A stretch of 10,938 nucleotides of DNA, taken from Pseudomonadota bacterium. GTDB lineage: Bacteria > Pseudomonadota > Gammaproteobacteria > Steroidobacterales > Steroidobacteraceae. The DNA is taken from NCBI GenBank assembly GCA_028067895.1, contig JAPTUI010000523.1, positions 1 through 10,938 of the forward strand. Direction: 5' to 3'. Positions 1 to 7,132 of this stretch are shown in pieces; positions within the stretch are counted from its first letter, which is position 1; every line of letters begins with the position of its first letter. Both the position numbers and the translations under genes were made by a program. The notes under the pieces are model-generated. The model ran no database searches and had not been told where the DNA came from. It saw nothing but the letters and a program-made list of their open reading frames with translations.

Positions 1-2469
1 ACCCTGATCCTCATCGTCGCGGTGCTCTACCTGGCCTACCGGCGGCTCTCGCTGCTCGCCTTCACCGCCACGTTCACCGTGCTGCTGGCCGCCTACAGCT
101 ACTTCGGGGCGAGCAACGCCGCGGCAGCGACGTGGAAGGGGTTCCTGTGGCTGTCGCTCGCGGCGTTGTGGCTGCTGAACGTGCGCTGGCTGCGCAAGGC
201 GCTGATCACCCGGCCCTTCATGAAGGCCTATCGGCGGCTCCTGCCCTCGATGTCGCAGACCGAGCGCGAGGCGCTCGAGGCCGGCACGGTGTGGTGGGAT
301 GGGGAGCTGTTCACCGGTGCACCGCAATGGTCGAAGCTGCTCGGCGCGCGCGCTCCCGAGCTCAGCGCCGAGGAACAGGCGTTTCTCGACGGCCCCTGCG
401 AGGAACTGTGCCGCATGCTCGATGACTGGAACATCACGCATGAGCGCGGTGATCTGCCGCCGCACGTGTGGGAGTTCATCAAGGCTCGCGGCTTCTTCGC
501 CATGATCATTCCGAAGCGCTACGGCGGCCTGGAGTTCTCCGCCTTCGCCCACTCGTGCGTGCTGACCAAGATCGCCAGCCGCAGCGCGACGGCGTCCTCC
601 ACCATCGCGGTACCGAACTCGCTCGGACCGGCCGAGCTGCTGCACCATTACGGCACCGAGGAGCAGAAGAACCACTACCTGCCGCGGCTCGCGCGCGGGG
701 AGGAAGTGCCGTGCTTCGCGCTGACCGGACCGCGTGCCGGCTCCGACGCCGCCTCGATTCCCGACACCGGGGTGGTCTGCCGCGGACAGTGGCAGGGCCG
801 CGAAGTGCTCGGCATGCGGCTGAATTTCTCCAAGCGATATATCACGCTCGCGCCGATCGCGACGGTCATCGGCCTGGCGTTTCGGCTGTTCGATCCCGAC
901 AAGCTGCTCGGCGGGCAAGCCGATCTTGGCATCACCTGCGCGCTGATTCCGCGCGAGACGGCTGGTGTCAGCATCGGCCGGCGGCACTTTCCCTCCAACA
1001 TCCCGTTCCAGAACGGGCCGGTGCAGGGCCGCGACGTGTTCGTGCCGCTCGATTTCATCATCGGCGGACCGAAGATGGCCGGCGCCGGCTGGCGCATGCT
1101 GGTCGAGCAGCTCTCGGTCGGCCGGTGTATCTCGCTGCCCTCCAATGCCACCGGGGGCGCGAAGGCCGGCGTGTGGGCGAGCGGCGCCTATGCGCGCATC
1201 CGCCGGCAGTTCAACATGCCGGTCGGGCGCTTCGAGGGCGTCGAATCGGTGCTCGCGCGCATGGCCGGCCTCACCTACACCATGGATGCCGCGCGCTCGG
1301 TCACGGCAGGGGCCATCGATGGTGGTGAGAAACCCTCCGTGCCCTCAGCGATGCTGAAGTATCACGTGACCGAGATGGGGCGTCAGGTCGCCAATGACGC
1401 CATGGACGTGCACGGCGGCAAGGGAATCTGCCTCGGCCCGAAGAACTACCTCGGACGCAGCTACCAGGCCGTGCCGGTGACGATCACGGTGGAGGGGGCG
1501 AATATCCTCACGCGCAGCCTGATCATCTTCGGCCAGGGCGCGGTCCGCTGCCATCCGTTCGTGCTGCGCGAGATGAATGCTGCCCGCAATCCCGATCACG
1601 CCCAGGGTGTGGAGGAGTTCGACCGCGCCCTGTTCGGGCACATCGGCTTCACGATTTCCAACGCGGTCCGCTCACTCATCATGGCGCTGACGCACGCGCG
1701 TTTCACTCGCTCGCCCGTGAGCGGGCCGACGGCGCGCTACTATCAGCACATCGTGCGCTTCAGCGCCTCGTTCGCCTTCACCGTCGATGTGGCGATGCTC
1801 ACCCTCGGCGGCTACCTGAAGAAGAAGGAAAATCTCTCGGCCCGGCTCGGCGACGTGCTCTCCGCGATGTACCTCGCCTCGATGGTGCTGAAGCATCACG
1901 AGAACCAAGGGCGCCCGGAGGAGGACCTGCCGATCGTGGAGTGGGCCTGCCGCAACCTCCTCTATCACGCCCAGGAGCAGCTGCACGGCTTTCTGCGCAA
2001 CTTTCCGAACCGCATGCTCGCCGGACTGATGCGCGCGGTCGTCTTTCCGCGCGGGCGGCACTATTCGGCGCCGTCTGACCGGCTCGGCCGTCAGGTCGCC
2101 GAGCGGCTCACGCAGCCCTCGCAGAGCCGCCAGCGCATCGGCCAGTACATCTACACTACCGTCGAGCCCGGCAATCCGCTCGGACTGCTCGAAGAGGCGC
2201 TCAAACTCGCCCTCGACATGGAGCCGCTGGAGAAGCGCATCCGCGTCGAAGGGGTCAAGACCGGCCGGATCAGCGCCCTCGACCTGCCCGGTCAGCTCGA
2301 GCAGGCCCTCGCCGCCGGCATCATCAGCGCCGCGGAAGCCGAGGCGCTGCGCGCCTTCGATGCCAAGGTGATGAACCTCGTGAACGTCGATGACTTCGCG
2401 CCACACGAGCTCGGCACGCAGGCTCAGCCGGAGTACGAGCAGCGCACGGCCTCGCCGGCGCTGGCATGA
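1..2469 (+). CDS. fadE: Acyl-CoA dehydrogenase FadE, membrane-anchored long type (5' end missing)
   Basis: FadE catalyses the first step of fatty-acid beta-oxidation, turning acyl-CoA into trans-2-enoyl-CoA with FAD as cofactor. The frame is open from base 1. The GTG at 22 would give 815 residues, but hydrophobic codons precede it, so the true start is probably a few codons beyond the left edge. Counting from that GTG, hydrophobic segments lie near residues 12-29 and 38-57. An acyl-CoA dehydrogenase core follows, with PNSLGP at 198-203 and CFALTGPRAGSD from 231. TITVEGANILTR contains Glu491, the likely catalytic base by comparison with E. coli FadE. The C-terminal part from about residue 520 matches the bacterial FadE extension (DUF1974), including FPNRMLAGL, GRHYSAPSD and a NVDDF motif near the end. 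Similarity to E. coli FadE (814 residues, recalled from memory) runs the full length. The stop overlaps the next start as ATGA, which suggests translational coupling. Confidence 0.96.
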   Translation, partial: TLILIVAVLYLAYRRLSLLAFTATFTVLLAAYSYFGASNAAAATWKGFLWLSLAALWLLNVRWLRKALITRPFMKAYRRLLPSMSQTEREALEAGTVWWDGELFTGAPQWSKLLGARAPELSAEEQAFLDGPCEELCRMLDDWNITHERGDLPPHVWEFIKARGFFAMIIPKRYGGLEFSAFAHSCVLTKIASRSATASSTIAVPNSLGPAELLHHYGTEEQKNHYLPRLARGEEVPCFALTGPRAGSDAASIPDTGVVCRGQWQGREVLGMRLNFSKRYITLAPIATVIGLAFRLFDPDKLLGGQADLGITCALIPRETAGVSIGRRHFPSNIPFQNGPVQGRDVFVPLDFIIGGPKMAGAGWRMLVEQLSVGRCISLPSNATGGAKAGVWASGAYARIRRQFNMPVGRFEGVESVLARMAGLTYTMDAARSVTAGAIDGGEKPSVPSAMLKYHVTEMGRQVANDAMDVHGGKGICLGPKNYLGRSYQAVPVTITVEGANILTRSLIIFGQGAVRCHPFVLREMNAARNPDHAQGVEEFDRALFGHIGFTISNAVRSLIMALTHARFTRSPVSGPTARYYQHIVRFSASFAFTVDVAMLTLGGYLKKKENLSARLGDVLSAMYLASMVLKHHENQGRPEEDLPIVEWACRNLLYHAQEQLHGFLRNFPNRMLAGLMRAVVFPRGRHYSAPSDRLGRQVAERLTQPSQSRQRIGQYIYTTVEPGNPLGLLEEALKLALDMEPLEKRIRVEGVKTGRISALDLPGQLEQALAAGIISAAEAEALRAFDAKVMNLVNVDDFAPHELGTQAQPEYEQRTASPALA

Positions 2470-3443
2470 ACACGGCGATCGAATCTGCCGCGGCCGCAAC
2501 CCGCAGCGGCGCGGTCGGCGCGTACCACCCGGCAGTGACGTGCGAGAACTGCGCGGCGGCGCTTGCCGGGCCGTTCTGCAGCCAGTGCGGGCAGCGCCAC
2601 CACGAGCACCCGGTGCACTCCTTCTGGCATTTCCTGCAGGAGGCGACCGAGGACATGACGCACGCAGACTCGCGGCTGTGGTTGACGCTGCGCGCGCTGC
2701 TGTTGCGGCCTGGATCGCTGACCCGGGAGTTTCTCGACGGCCACCGCGTGCGCTACCTGCCGCCGGTGCGTCTGTACCTGGTGGTGAGCCTGCTGTTCTT
2801 TTTCATCACGGGACTCGCGACCTCGCTCGGATCCGGCGCCAACGTCATCGTGGTGCACCGGGGTCAGGATTTTCACATGGCGGTGGCGCCGCCCAGCGCG
2901 GCAGCCGCCGCTGCACACGGCACCCCGGCCACGATGGATCCGCGACCCGTGTGCGCCCAGGTGAGCCTATACGGCGCACGCGTCTCGCCCTGGCTGGCCG
3001 GGCGGCTGGATCACAGTTGCCTCGCCGTGGCCGCGCGTGGCGGTGCCGAGCGCTTCGTCGCAGCCCTGGAGCGCAACTATGAGCGCGCGATGTTCCTGCT
3101 GCTGCCGCTGCTCGCCCTCGCCATGGTGCCGCTGTTCCTCGAACCGCGCCGCCACTACGTCGAACACCTGCTGCTCCTGCTGCACAACCACGCGTTCCTG
3201 TTCGTGACGTTCGGGATTCTCGAGCTGGCCGGTCTGTTCAGCACCTCACCAGTGCTCCTCGGTCCGCTGGACGTCCTCGTCACCTTCGCCATTCCCGTCT
3301 ACTACTACCTGGCGATGCGGCGCGTGTACGGACAGAGCCCGGCGTGGACGCTCGGCAAGATGGCCGGGCTCGCAACGGCGTACCTGTTCATCGGCCTGAC
3401 GGTACTCGCCGGCACCGTGACCTACAGTTTTCTCTCCCTCTGA
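2466..3443 (+). CDS. DUF3667-type zinc-ribbon membrane protein of unknown function
   Basis: This is a 325-residue protein of the DUF3667 type. A short N-terminus leads into a zinc-ribbon-like four-cysteine cluster: C26-x2-C29 and C38-x2-C41, with the sequence CSQCGQRH. A conserved amphipathic stretch follows (LRALLLRPGSLTREFLDG, then RVRYLPPVRLYL). Membrane segments are predicted near residues 102-118, 208-225, 238-258, 264-282 and 299-322. The family-like signature RRHYVEHLLLLLHNHAFLF sits just after the second segment. The loop at about 120-205 is Ala-rich, variable and probably outside the bilayer. The ATG overlaps the fadE stop by 4 nt, so the two are very probably co-translated. The family has no established function; a lipid- or membrane-related role is only inferred from the fadE coupling. 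The family call rests on remembered motifs. Confidence 0.85.
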   Translation: MNTAIESAAAATRSGAVGAYHPAVTCENCAAALAGPFCSQCGQRHHEHPVHSFWHFLQEATEDMTHADSRLWLTLRALLLRPGSLTREFLDGHRVRYLPPVRLYLVVSLLFFFITGLATSLGSGANVIVVHRGQDFHMAVAPPSAAAAAAHGTPATMDPRPVCAQVSLYGARVSPWLAGRLDHSCLAVAARGGAERFVAALERNYERAMFLLLPLLALAMVPLFLEPRRHYVEHLLLLLHNHAFLFVTFGILELAGLFSTSPVLLGPLDVLVTFAIPVYYYLAMRRVYGQSPAWTLGKMAGLATAYLFIGLTVLAGTVTYSFLSL

Positions 3444-3468
3444 GCGTCCCCGACAGGCCCGTGCCGCC

Positions 3469-4626
3469 GTGATCCGCTCGATCCTCCATGTGGACATGGA
3501 CGCGTTCTTCGCCTCGGTGGAACAGCACGACCGACCCGAACTCGCCGGCCTACCGGTCGTGGTCGGGCACGCCGGCGCACGCGGGGTGGTCGCCGCGGCG
3601 AGTTATGAAGTCCGCCGCTTCGGAGTGCGCTCGGCGATGCCGATGAGCACCGCCCTGAGATTGTGCCCCAGTGCGGTCTGCGTGCCACCGCGCATGGCGC
3701 GCTACCGGGAAGTCTCCGCACAGGTGTTCGCGGTGTTCCGGGAAATCACCCCGTTGGTGCAGGGCCTGTCGGTGGACGAGGCGTTCCTCGACGTCACCGG
3801 CAGCGTGCAGCTGCTCGGTGATCCGCCGGCCATCGCCCGGCGGATCAAGACGGAGATCCGCGCGCGCACCGGCCTGAGCGCCTCGGTGGGCGTTGCGCCG
3901 AACAAGCTCATCGCCAAGATCGCCTCGGACCTGGACAAGCCCGACGGACTCACGGTCGTTCCGCCTGAGCGCGTGCGCGAGGTGCTCGATCCGCTCTCGG
4001 TGCGCCGGCTGCCGGGTCTGGGACGCAAACTCGGCGAGAAAGTCGAGGCCGCCGGCCTGCGTACGCTGCGCGATCTGCGCTGTGCGCCGGACGCGGTGCT
4101 CTGGCCCCTGTTCGGGCGCGACGCTCCCAGGATGCGCGAGCGTGCGGCCGGCATCGACGAGCGTCCGGTGATGACAGACGTCGAGGACAAGTCCCTCAGT
4201 GCCGAGGACACGTTCGAGCGTGATCTGGCGCAGCCGCGCGAGCTCGAGGCACACCTGGCCCGCCTGGCGGACAAGGCCTGCGAGCGGCTGCGCCGCAAGG
4301 GGTTGATGAGCGGGCGCATCGGGGTCAAGATCCGCAGCCACGATTTCTCGACGTTCACCCGCCAGCGCGGCATCACCCCGCCCACCCAGGACGGGCGCGC
4401 CATCCGCGAGGTGGCGCAGGAGCTGCTGCGGCGCTGGCCCGCCGAGCATCGGGGTGCGAAACTGCGCCTGCTCGGCGTGACGCTCGCGGAACTTTCCCCC
4501 GCGACGCAGATGGGTCTGTTCGAACAGTCGGCCCCCGGCGGCAATGCCCGACTCGATGCGGCGCTCGATCAGGTCCGCGAGCGCTTCGGCAGCCGCGCGC
4601 TGCGGCGGGGAAACTTGCTGGATTAG
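3469..4626 (+). CDS. dinB: DNA polymerase IV (Y-family translesion polymerase)
   Basis: This is an error-prone Y-family polymerase that copies past damaged bases. It has 385 residues and starts at GTG 3469, which gives the canonical N-terminus ILHVDMDAFFASVEQ. Visible landmarks are metal-binding Asp9 (HVDMDAFF), Asp103 and Glu104 in LSVDEAFLDVTG, the SVGVAPNKLIAKIASDLDKP segment, and the helix-hairpin-helix thumb RLPGLGRKLGEKVEAAGL. The little-finger domain starts around DKSLSAEDTFERDL. Near the C-terminus QMGLF (347-351) resembles a beta-clamp-binding motif. A short tail rich in Arg and Leu follows, longer than E. coli DinB, which ends at its clamp motif. The gene lies 25 nt after the DUF3667 gene and 10 nt before gspA. 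I saw no LexA-type CTGT-N8-ACAG box just upstream, so SOS control is not supported here; transcription may come from upstream. Confidence 0.95.
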   Translation: MIRSILHVDMDAFFASVEQHDRPELAGLPVVVGHAGARGVVAAASYEVRRFGVRSAMPMSTALRLCPSAVCVPPRMARYREVSAQVFAVFREITPLVQGLSVDEAFLDVTGSVQLLGDPPAIARRIKTEIRARTGLSASVGVAPNKLIAKIASDLDKPDGLTVVPPERVREVLDPLSVRRLPGLGRKLGEKVEAAGLRTLRDLRCAPDAVLWPLFGRDAPRMRERAAGIDERPVMTDVEDKSLSAEDTFERDLAQPRELEAHLARLADKACERLRRKGLMSGRIGVKIRSHDFSTFTRQRGITPPTQDGRAIREVAQELLRRWPAEHRGAKLRLLGVTLAELSPATQMGLFEQSAPGGNARLDAALDQVRERFGSRALRRGNLLD

Positions 4627-4636
4627 TCGGTGCCCG

Positions 4637-6286
4637 ATGTATCTGTCGTTCTTCGGCCTCAACGAGAAGCCTTTCTCGATCACTCCGGATCCGCGCTACC
4701 TCTTCCTGAGCGAGCGGCACGCCGAGGCGATGGCGCATCTGCTGTACGGAATCCGCGAGGCCGGTGGATTCATCCAACTCACCGGCGAGGTCGGCACGGG
4801 CAAGACCACCATCGTGCGCTCGCTGCTGGCGCAGACGCCGGAGAATACCGAGATCGCGCTGATCCTCAACCCGCGCATGAGCCCTCCGGAGTTCCTGCTC
4901 ACGCTGTGCGAGGAGCTCGGCATCGGCGTACCGGATGAGGCCTCCGGCAGCCTGAAGGATCTGGTCGACATCCTCAACGCGTACCTGCTGCGCGCCCATG
5001 CGGCCGGCAAGCGCGTCGTGCTCGTGGTCGATGAGGCACAGAACCTCGCCCCCGAAGTGCTCGAACAGGTCCGTCTGCTGACCAACCTGGAGACCAACAC
5101 GCAGAAGCTCCTGCAGATCATCCTGATTGGCCAGCCGGAGCTGCGCGAACTGCTCGATCGGCTCGAGTTGCGCCAGTTGGCGCAGCGCATCACCGGGCGC
5201 TATCACCTCGATCCGCTCGGCCCGCCGGAAACCGCGGCATACGTGCGTCATCGCCTGCGCGTCGCGGGGGCGACCAGCGAGATCTTCAGCCGGCGGGCCC
5301 TGCAGCGGATCCATCGGCTCTCCGGCGGCGTGCCACGCCTGATCAACATCCTCTGCGACCGCGCGCTGCTTGGCGGCTACTCGCTCGACCGCCACCAGGT
5401 CACCGGCGCACTGGTGCGCCAGGCGAGCGTGGAGGTCTTCGGCCGCCGCGCCGAGCGGTCCTGGCCCCTCTGGGCGGGTGTTGCAGCCATCGCGGCGCTG
5501 CTCGGCGTCGCGGGGCTCGTATTCTGGCGGTTCGGCCCGAGTCTGCCTGCGATCCGCACCGCGCGTCCGCACGTGCAGCGCCGCCTGGCGCCGACACGCC
5601 TGCCGGCTCATCCACCGCTGCCTCACGGTGCGGCCCACGCCGAGCGCGCGTCCGTGTCGCTCCAGAGCCTGCTCGGCCGCTATGGCGCGCAGGCCACCGC
5701 GGCGGCGGCCTACACGCGGCTGCTCGCCCTCTGGGGCCTGAAGGACCCCTCCGCCGGCCCCGACCCCTGCCAGCAGGCCGCACAACACGGCTTGGTATGC
5801 GTCAAGGGTCAGGGCTCGCTCGGTGAACTGCGCCTGTACAACAGGCCGGCGATCCTGCTGCTGACCGATGCGGCCGGTCATACTTACCACGTCGTCCTGC
5901 AGCAGCTCGCGCCCTCGCATGCGACCGTGGATCTTGGACCGAAGCCCGCGCGGGTGCGGCGCACCGCATTGTCCCGGGCATGGCTCGGCCGCTACGCGCT
6001 GCTGTGGCGGCCGGCCGATGGCCGGCTGCGCACGCTCTCGGCCGGCATGAGCGGGGCCGGTGTGCGCTGGCTGCGCCGCAGCCTGCAGCGCCTGGAGGGG
6101 GTGCCTGCGGGCAGCGACCCCGGCACCGTGTACGATTCGCACTTGGTGCGGCTGGTACGCCGCTTCCAGCGTTCTCACGGCCTGGCGGTGGACGGGATTG
6201 CGGGCGTGCAGACCCAGATGGCGGTCTCCGGCGCGCTCCCTGCCCCGCATTCACCGCTGCTCGCGGCGCAGCACAACGGCGGCTGA
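4637..6286 (+). CDS. gspA: GspA/ExeA: AAA+ ATPase of type II secretion with periplasmic peptidoglycan-binding domain
   Basis: GspA works with GspB in the inner membrane. In Aeromonas the ExeA-ExeB complex binds peptidoglycan and supports secretin assembly for type II secretion. This protein has 549 residues, close to ExeA. The N-terminus MYLSFFGLNEKPFSITPDPR is typical of the family and fixes the start at 4637; a longer in-frame reading from 4544 only adds dinB-overlapping sequence. Walker A is GEVGTGKT (50-57) and Walker B VVLVVDEAQ (127-135). One transmembrane segment lies at about 276-298. The periplasmic part has a region at roughly 340-460 containing the QSLLGRYG and LYNRPAILLL motifs, seen in GspA proteins. 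It ends with a PG_binding_1-like domain at about 473-540 (GAGVRWLRRSLQ, FQRSHGLAVDGIAGVQT). The gene starts 10 nt after dinB and ends 1 nt before gspB. No core gsp genes are in the window. Confidence 0.93.
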   Translation: MYLSFFGLNEKPFSITPDPRYLFLSERHAEAMAHLLYGIREAGGFIQLTGEVGTGKTTIVRSLLAQTPENTEIALILNPRMSPPEFLLTLCEELGIGVPDEASGSLKDLVDILNAYLLRAHAAGKRVVLVVDEAQNLAPEVLEQVRLLTNLETNTQKLLQIILIGQPELRELLDRLELRQLAQRITGRYHLDPLGPPETAAYVRHRLRVAGATSEIFSRRALQRIHRLSGGVPRLINILCDRALLGGYSLDRHQVTGALVRQASVEVFGRRAERSWPLWAGVAAIAALLGVAGLVFWRFGPSLPAIRTARPHVQRRLAPTRLPAHPPLPHGAAHAERASVSLQSLLGRYGAQATAAAAYTRLLALWGLKDPSAGPDPCQQAAQHGLVCVKGQGSLGELRLYNRPAILLLTDAAGHTYHVVLQQLAPSHATVDLGPKPARVRRTALSRAWLGRYALLWRPADGRLRTLSAGMSGAGVRWLRRSLQRLEGVPAGSDPGTVYDSHLVRLVRRFQRSHGLAVDGIAGVQTQMAVSGALPAPHSPLLAAQHNGG

Positions 6287-6287
6287 C

Positions 6288-7022
6288 ATGTCATTCATCC
6301 TCGACGCTCTGAAGAAATCCGAGCACGCGCGGCAGCGCCAGGCAGGGCCGTCGCTGTTCGAGGTCAAGGTCGTTCAGCCGCGCCGGACGGTGCCCGTCTG
6401 GGCGGTGATCATCGTCCTGCTCGTGCTGATCAACGTCATGACGCTCGGCTGGATCGTGCTCAACCGCCGGCACGGAAAGACGCAGGCGCCCGCGGTGTCA
6501 CCGACTCCGTCCGCTGCTGCGGCGCCCCCTACCGCAAGCCGCGGTCCGGCGCCCGCACCGCAGGCGGTGACTGCCCCCGCGCCGGCACCTTGGCCCGCAC
6601 CGTCGAGCGCTTCCGCGGCCCCGGTGCCGACCCTCGCTCCGGCGACACCTCCGGCGTCGGCATCCGCCTCGCAGAGCACAGCATCGGCCTCCCCGGGCAC
6701 GGGCGCCGCGTATCCGCCCACCCCCGCGGATCTCGAGCCCGCCCTGCAGCCAGCCGCCAGCGCTGCGGCGAGCGGTTCTGCGCCGCCCGCAGGATCCCTC
6801 CCCCTCTATGCGCAGATCGCCGCCGAACCGGGTAGCCGGCTGCCGCGACTGCATCTGGATCTGCATGTCTACAGTCCGCTACCCAGCAAACGCTTCGTCA
6901 TGATCAACATGCAGAAACTGCGCCAGGGCGATGCGCTCGCCAACGGGGTGAGCGTGGTGAAAATCCGCCCCGACGGGGTGGTGCTGTCCTACCAGGGGCG
7001 GGAGTTCCTGCTGCCGCGCTGA
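6288..7022 (+). CDS. gspB: GspB/ExeB: type II secretion assembly protein, partner of GspA
   Basis: GspB pairs with the GspA ATPase to position the secretin across the cell wall. This protein has 244 residues. It begins with the hallmark cytoplasmic N-terminus MSFILDALKKSEHARQRQ, which fixes the ATG at 6288; the longer open frame from 6060 lies inside gspA. A single membrane anchor spans about residues 35-59. An Ala/Pro/Ser-rich periplasmic linker of roughly 100 residues follows. The C-terminal GspB domain covers about 173-244, with LPRLHLDLHVYS, RFVMINMQKLRQGDAL and VVKIRPDGVVLSYQGREFLL. Family members usually read ING in the second of these motifs, and this one reads INM. Only one base separates the gspA stop from this ATG, so the two are probably translationally coupled. 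No strong ribosome binding site is visible, which fits coupling. Confidence 0.93.
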   Translation: MSFILDALKKSEHARQRQAGPSLFEVKVVQPRRTVPVWAVIIVLLVLINVMTLGWIVLNRRHGKTQAPAVSPTPSAAAAPPTASRGPAPAPQAVTAPAPAPWPAPSSASAAPVPTLAPATPPASASASQSTASASPGTGAAYPPTPADLEPALQPAASAAASGSAPPAGSLPLYAQIAAEPGSRLPRLHLDLHVYSPLPSKRFVMINMQKLRQGDALANGVSVVKIRPDGVVLSYQGREFLLPR

Positions 7023-7056
7023 GCGGTCCGCGCGCACATCACATAACCCGGAGCGG

Positions 7057-7080
7057 CGATTGACGTGATTCACAGAATCG
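7057..7080. promoter_or_regulatory. Nested inverted repeats upstream of the kinase gene, possible operator
   Basis: Within the 110-nt gap between gspB and the kinase gene, CGATT (7057-7061) is the reverse complement of AATCG (7076-7080). Between these arms lies GTGATTCAC (7065-7073), which is GTGA and TCAC around one base. Both repeats share almost the same centre (7068.5 and 7069). The inner pair has a 1-base centre and cannot fold as an RNA hairpin, so a protein-binding DNA site is more likely than a terminator. A TTGACG hexamer at 7060-7065 overlaps it, but no good -10 follows at normal spacing. The rest of the gap holds a direct repeat GGTCC-AA-GGTCC (7111-7122) and no clear strong ribosome binding site. 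Confidence 0.3.
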
Positions 7081-7132
7081 TGCCGACGGGGGCGACAAAC
7101 GGTCGGGCCTGGTCCAAGGTCCCAGACTGCGC

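Noticed and set aside
1672..2499. Minus-strand open frame of about 275 codons opposite the end of fadE
   Set aside because: FadE is strongly supported by full-length similarity, and the antisense product is compositionally odd with no motif.
4544..4636. Upstream extension of gspA into dinB
   Set aside because: The extra 31 residues are a frame-shifted reading of the dinB end. The family N-terminus starts exactly at the ATG at 4637.
3550..4683. Minus-strand open frame of about 377 codons opposite dinB
   Set aside because: It is antisense to conserved DinB catalytic sequence, has no domain and is explained by GC skew of codon positions.
4637..5460. Reading the AAA+ ATPase as a transposition helper (TniB/TnsC/IstB-like)
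   Set aside because: These share the ATPase fold, but this protein has a membrane span, a periplasmic region and a peptidoglycan-binding domain, and is followed by gspB. No transposase or end repeats are near.
4373..6250. Minus-strand open frame of about 625 codons opposite dinB and gspA
   Set aside because: It mirrors the gspA coding sequence, gives a low-complexity Arg/Ala/Gln-rich product and has no recognisable domain. Long antisense frames are common in DNA with this much GC at third positions.
6060..6287. Upstream extension of gspB into gspA
   Set aside because: It overlaps the gspA peptidoglycan-binding domain in another frame. MSFILDALKKSE at 6288 is the conserved GspB start.
6480..6800. 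Low-complexity GC-rich stretch in gspB as a repeat element
   Set aside because: It encodes the Ala/Pro/Ser linker common to GspB proteins, with no regular unit or spacing.
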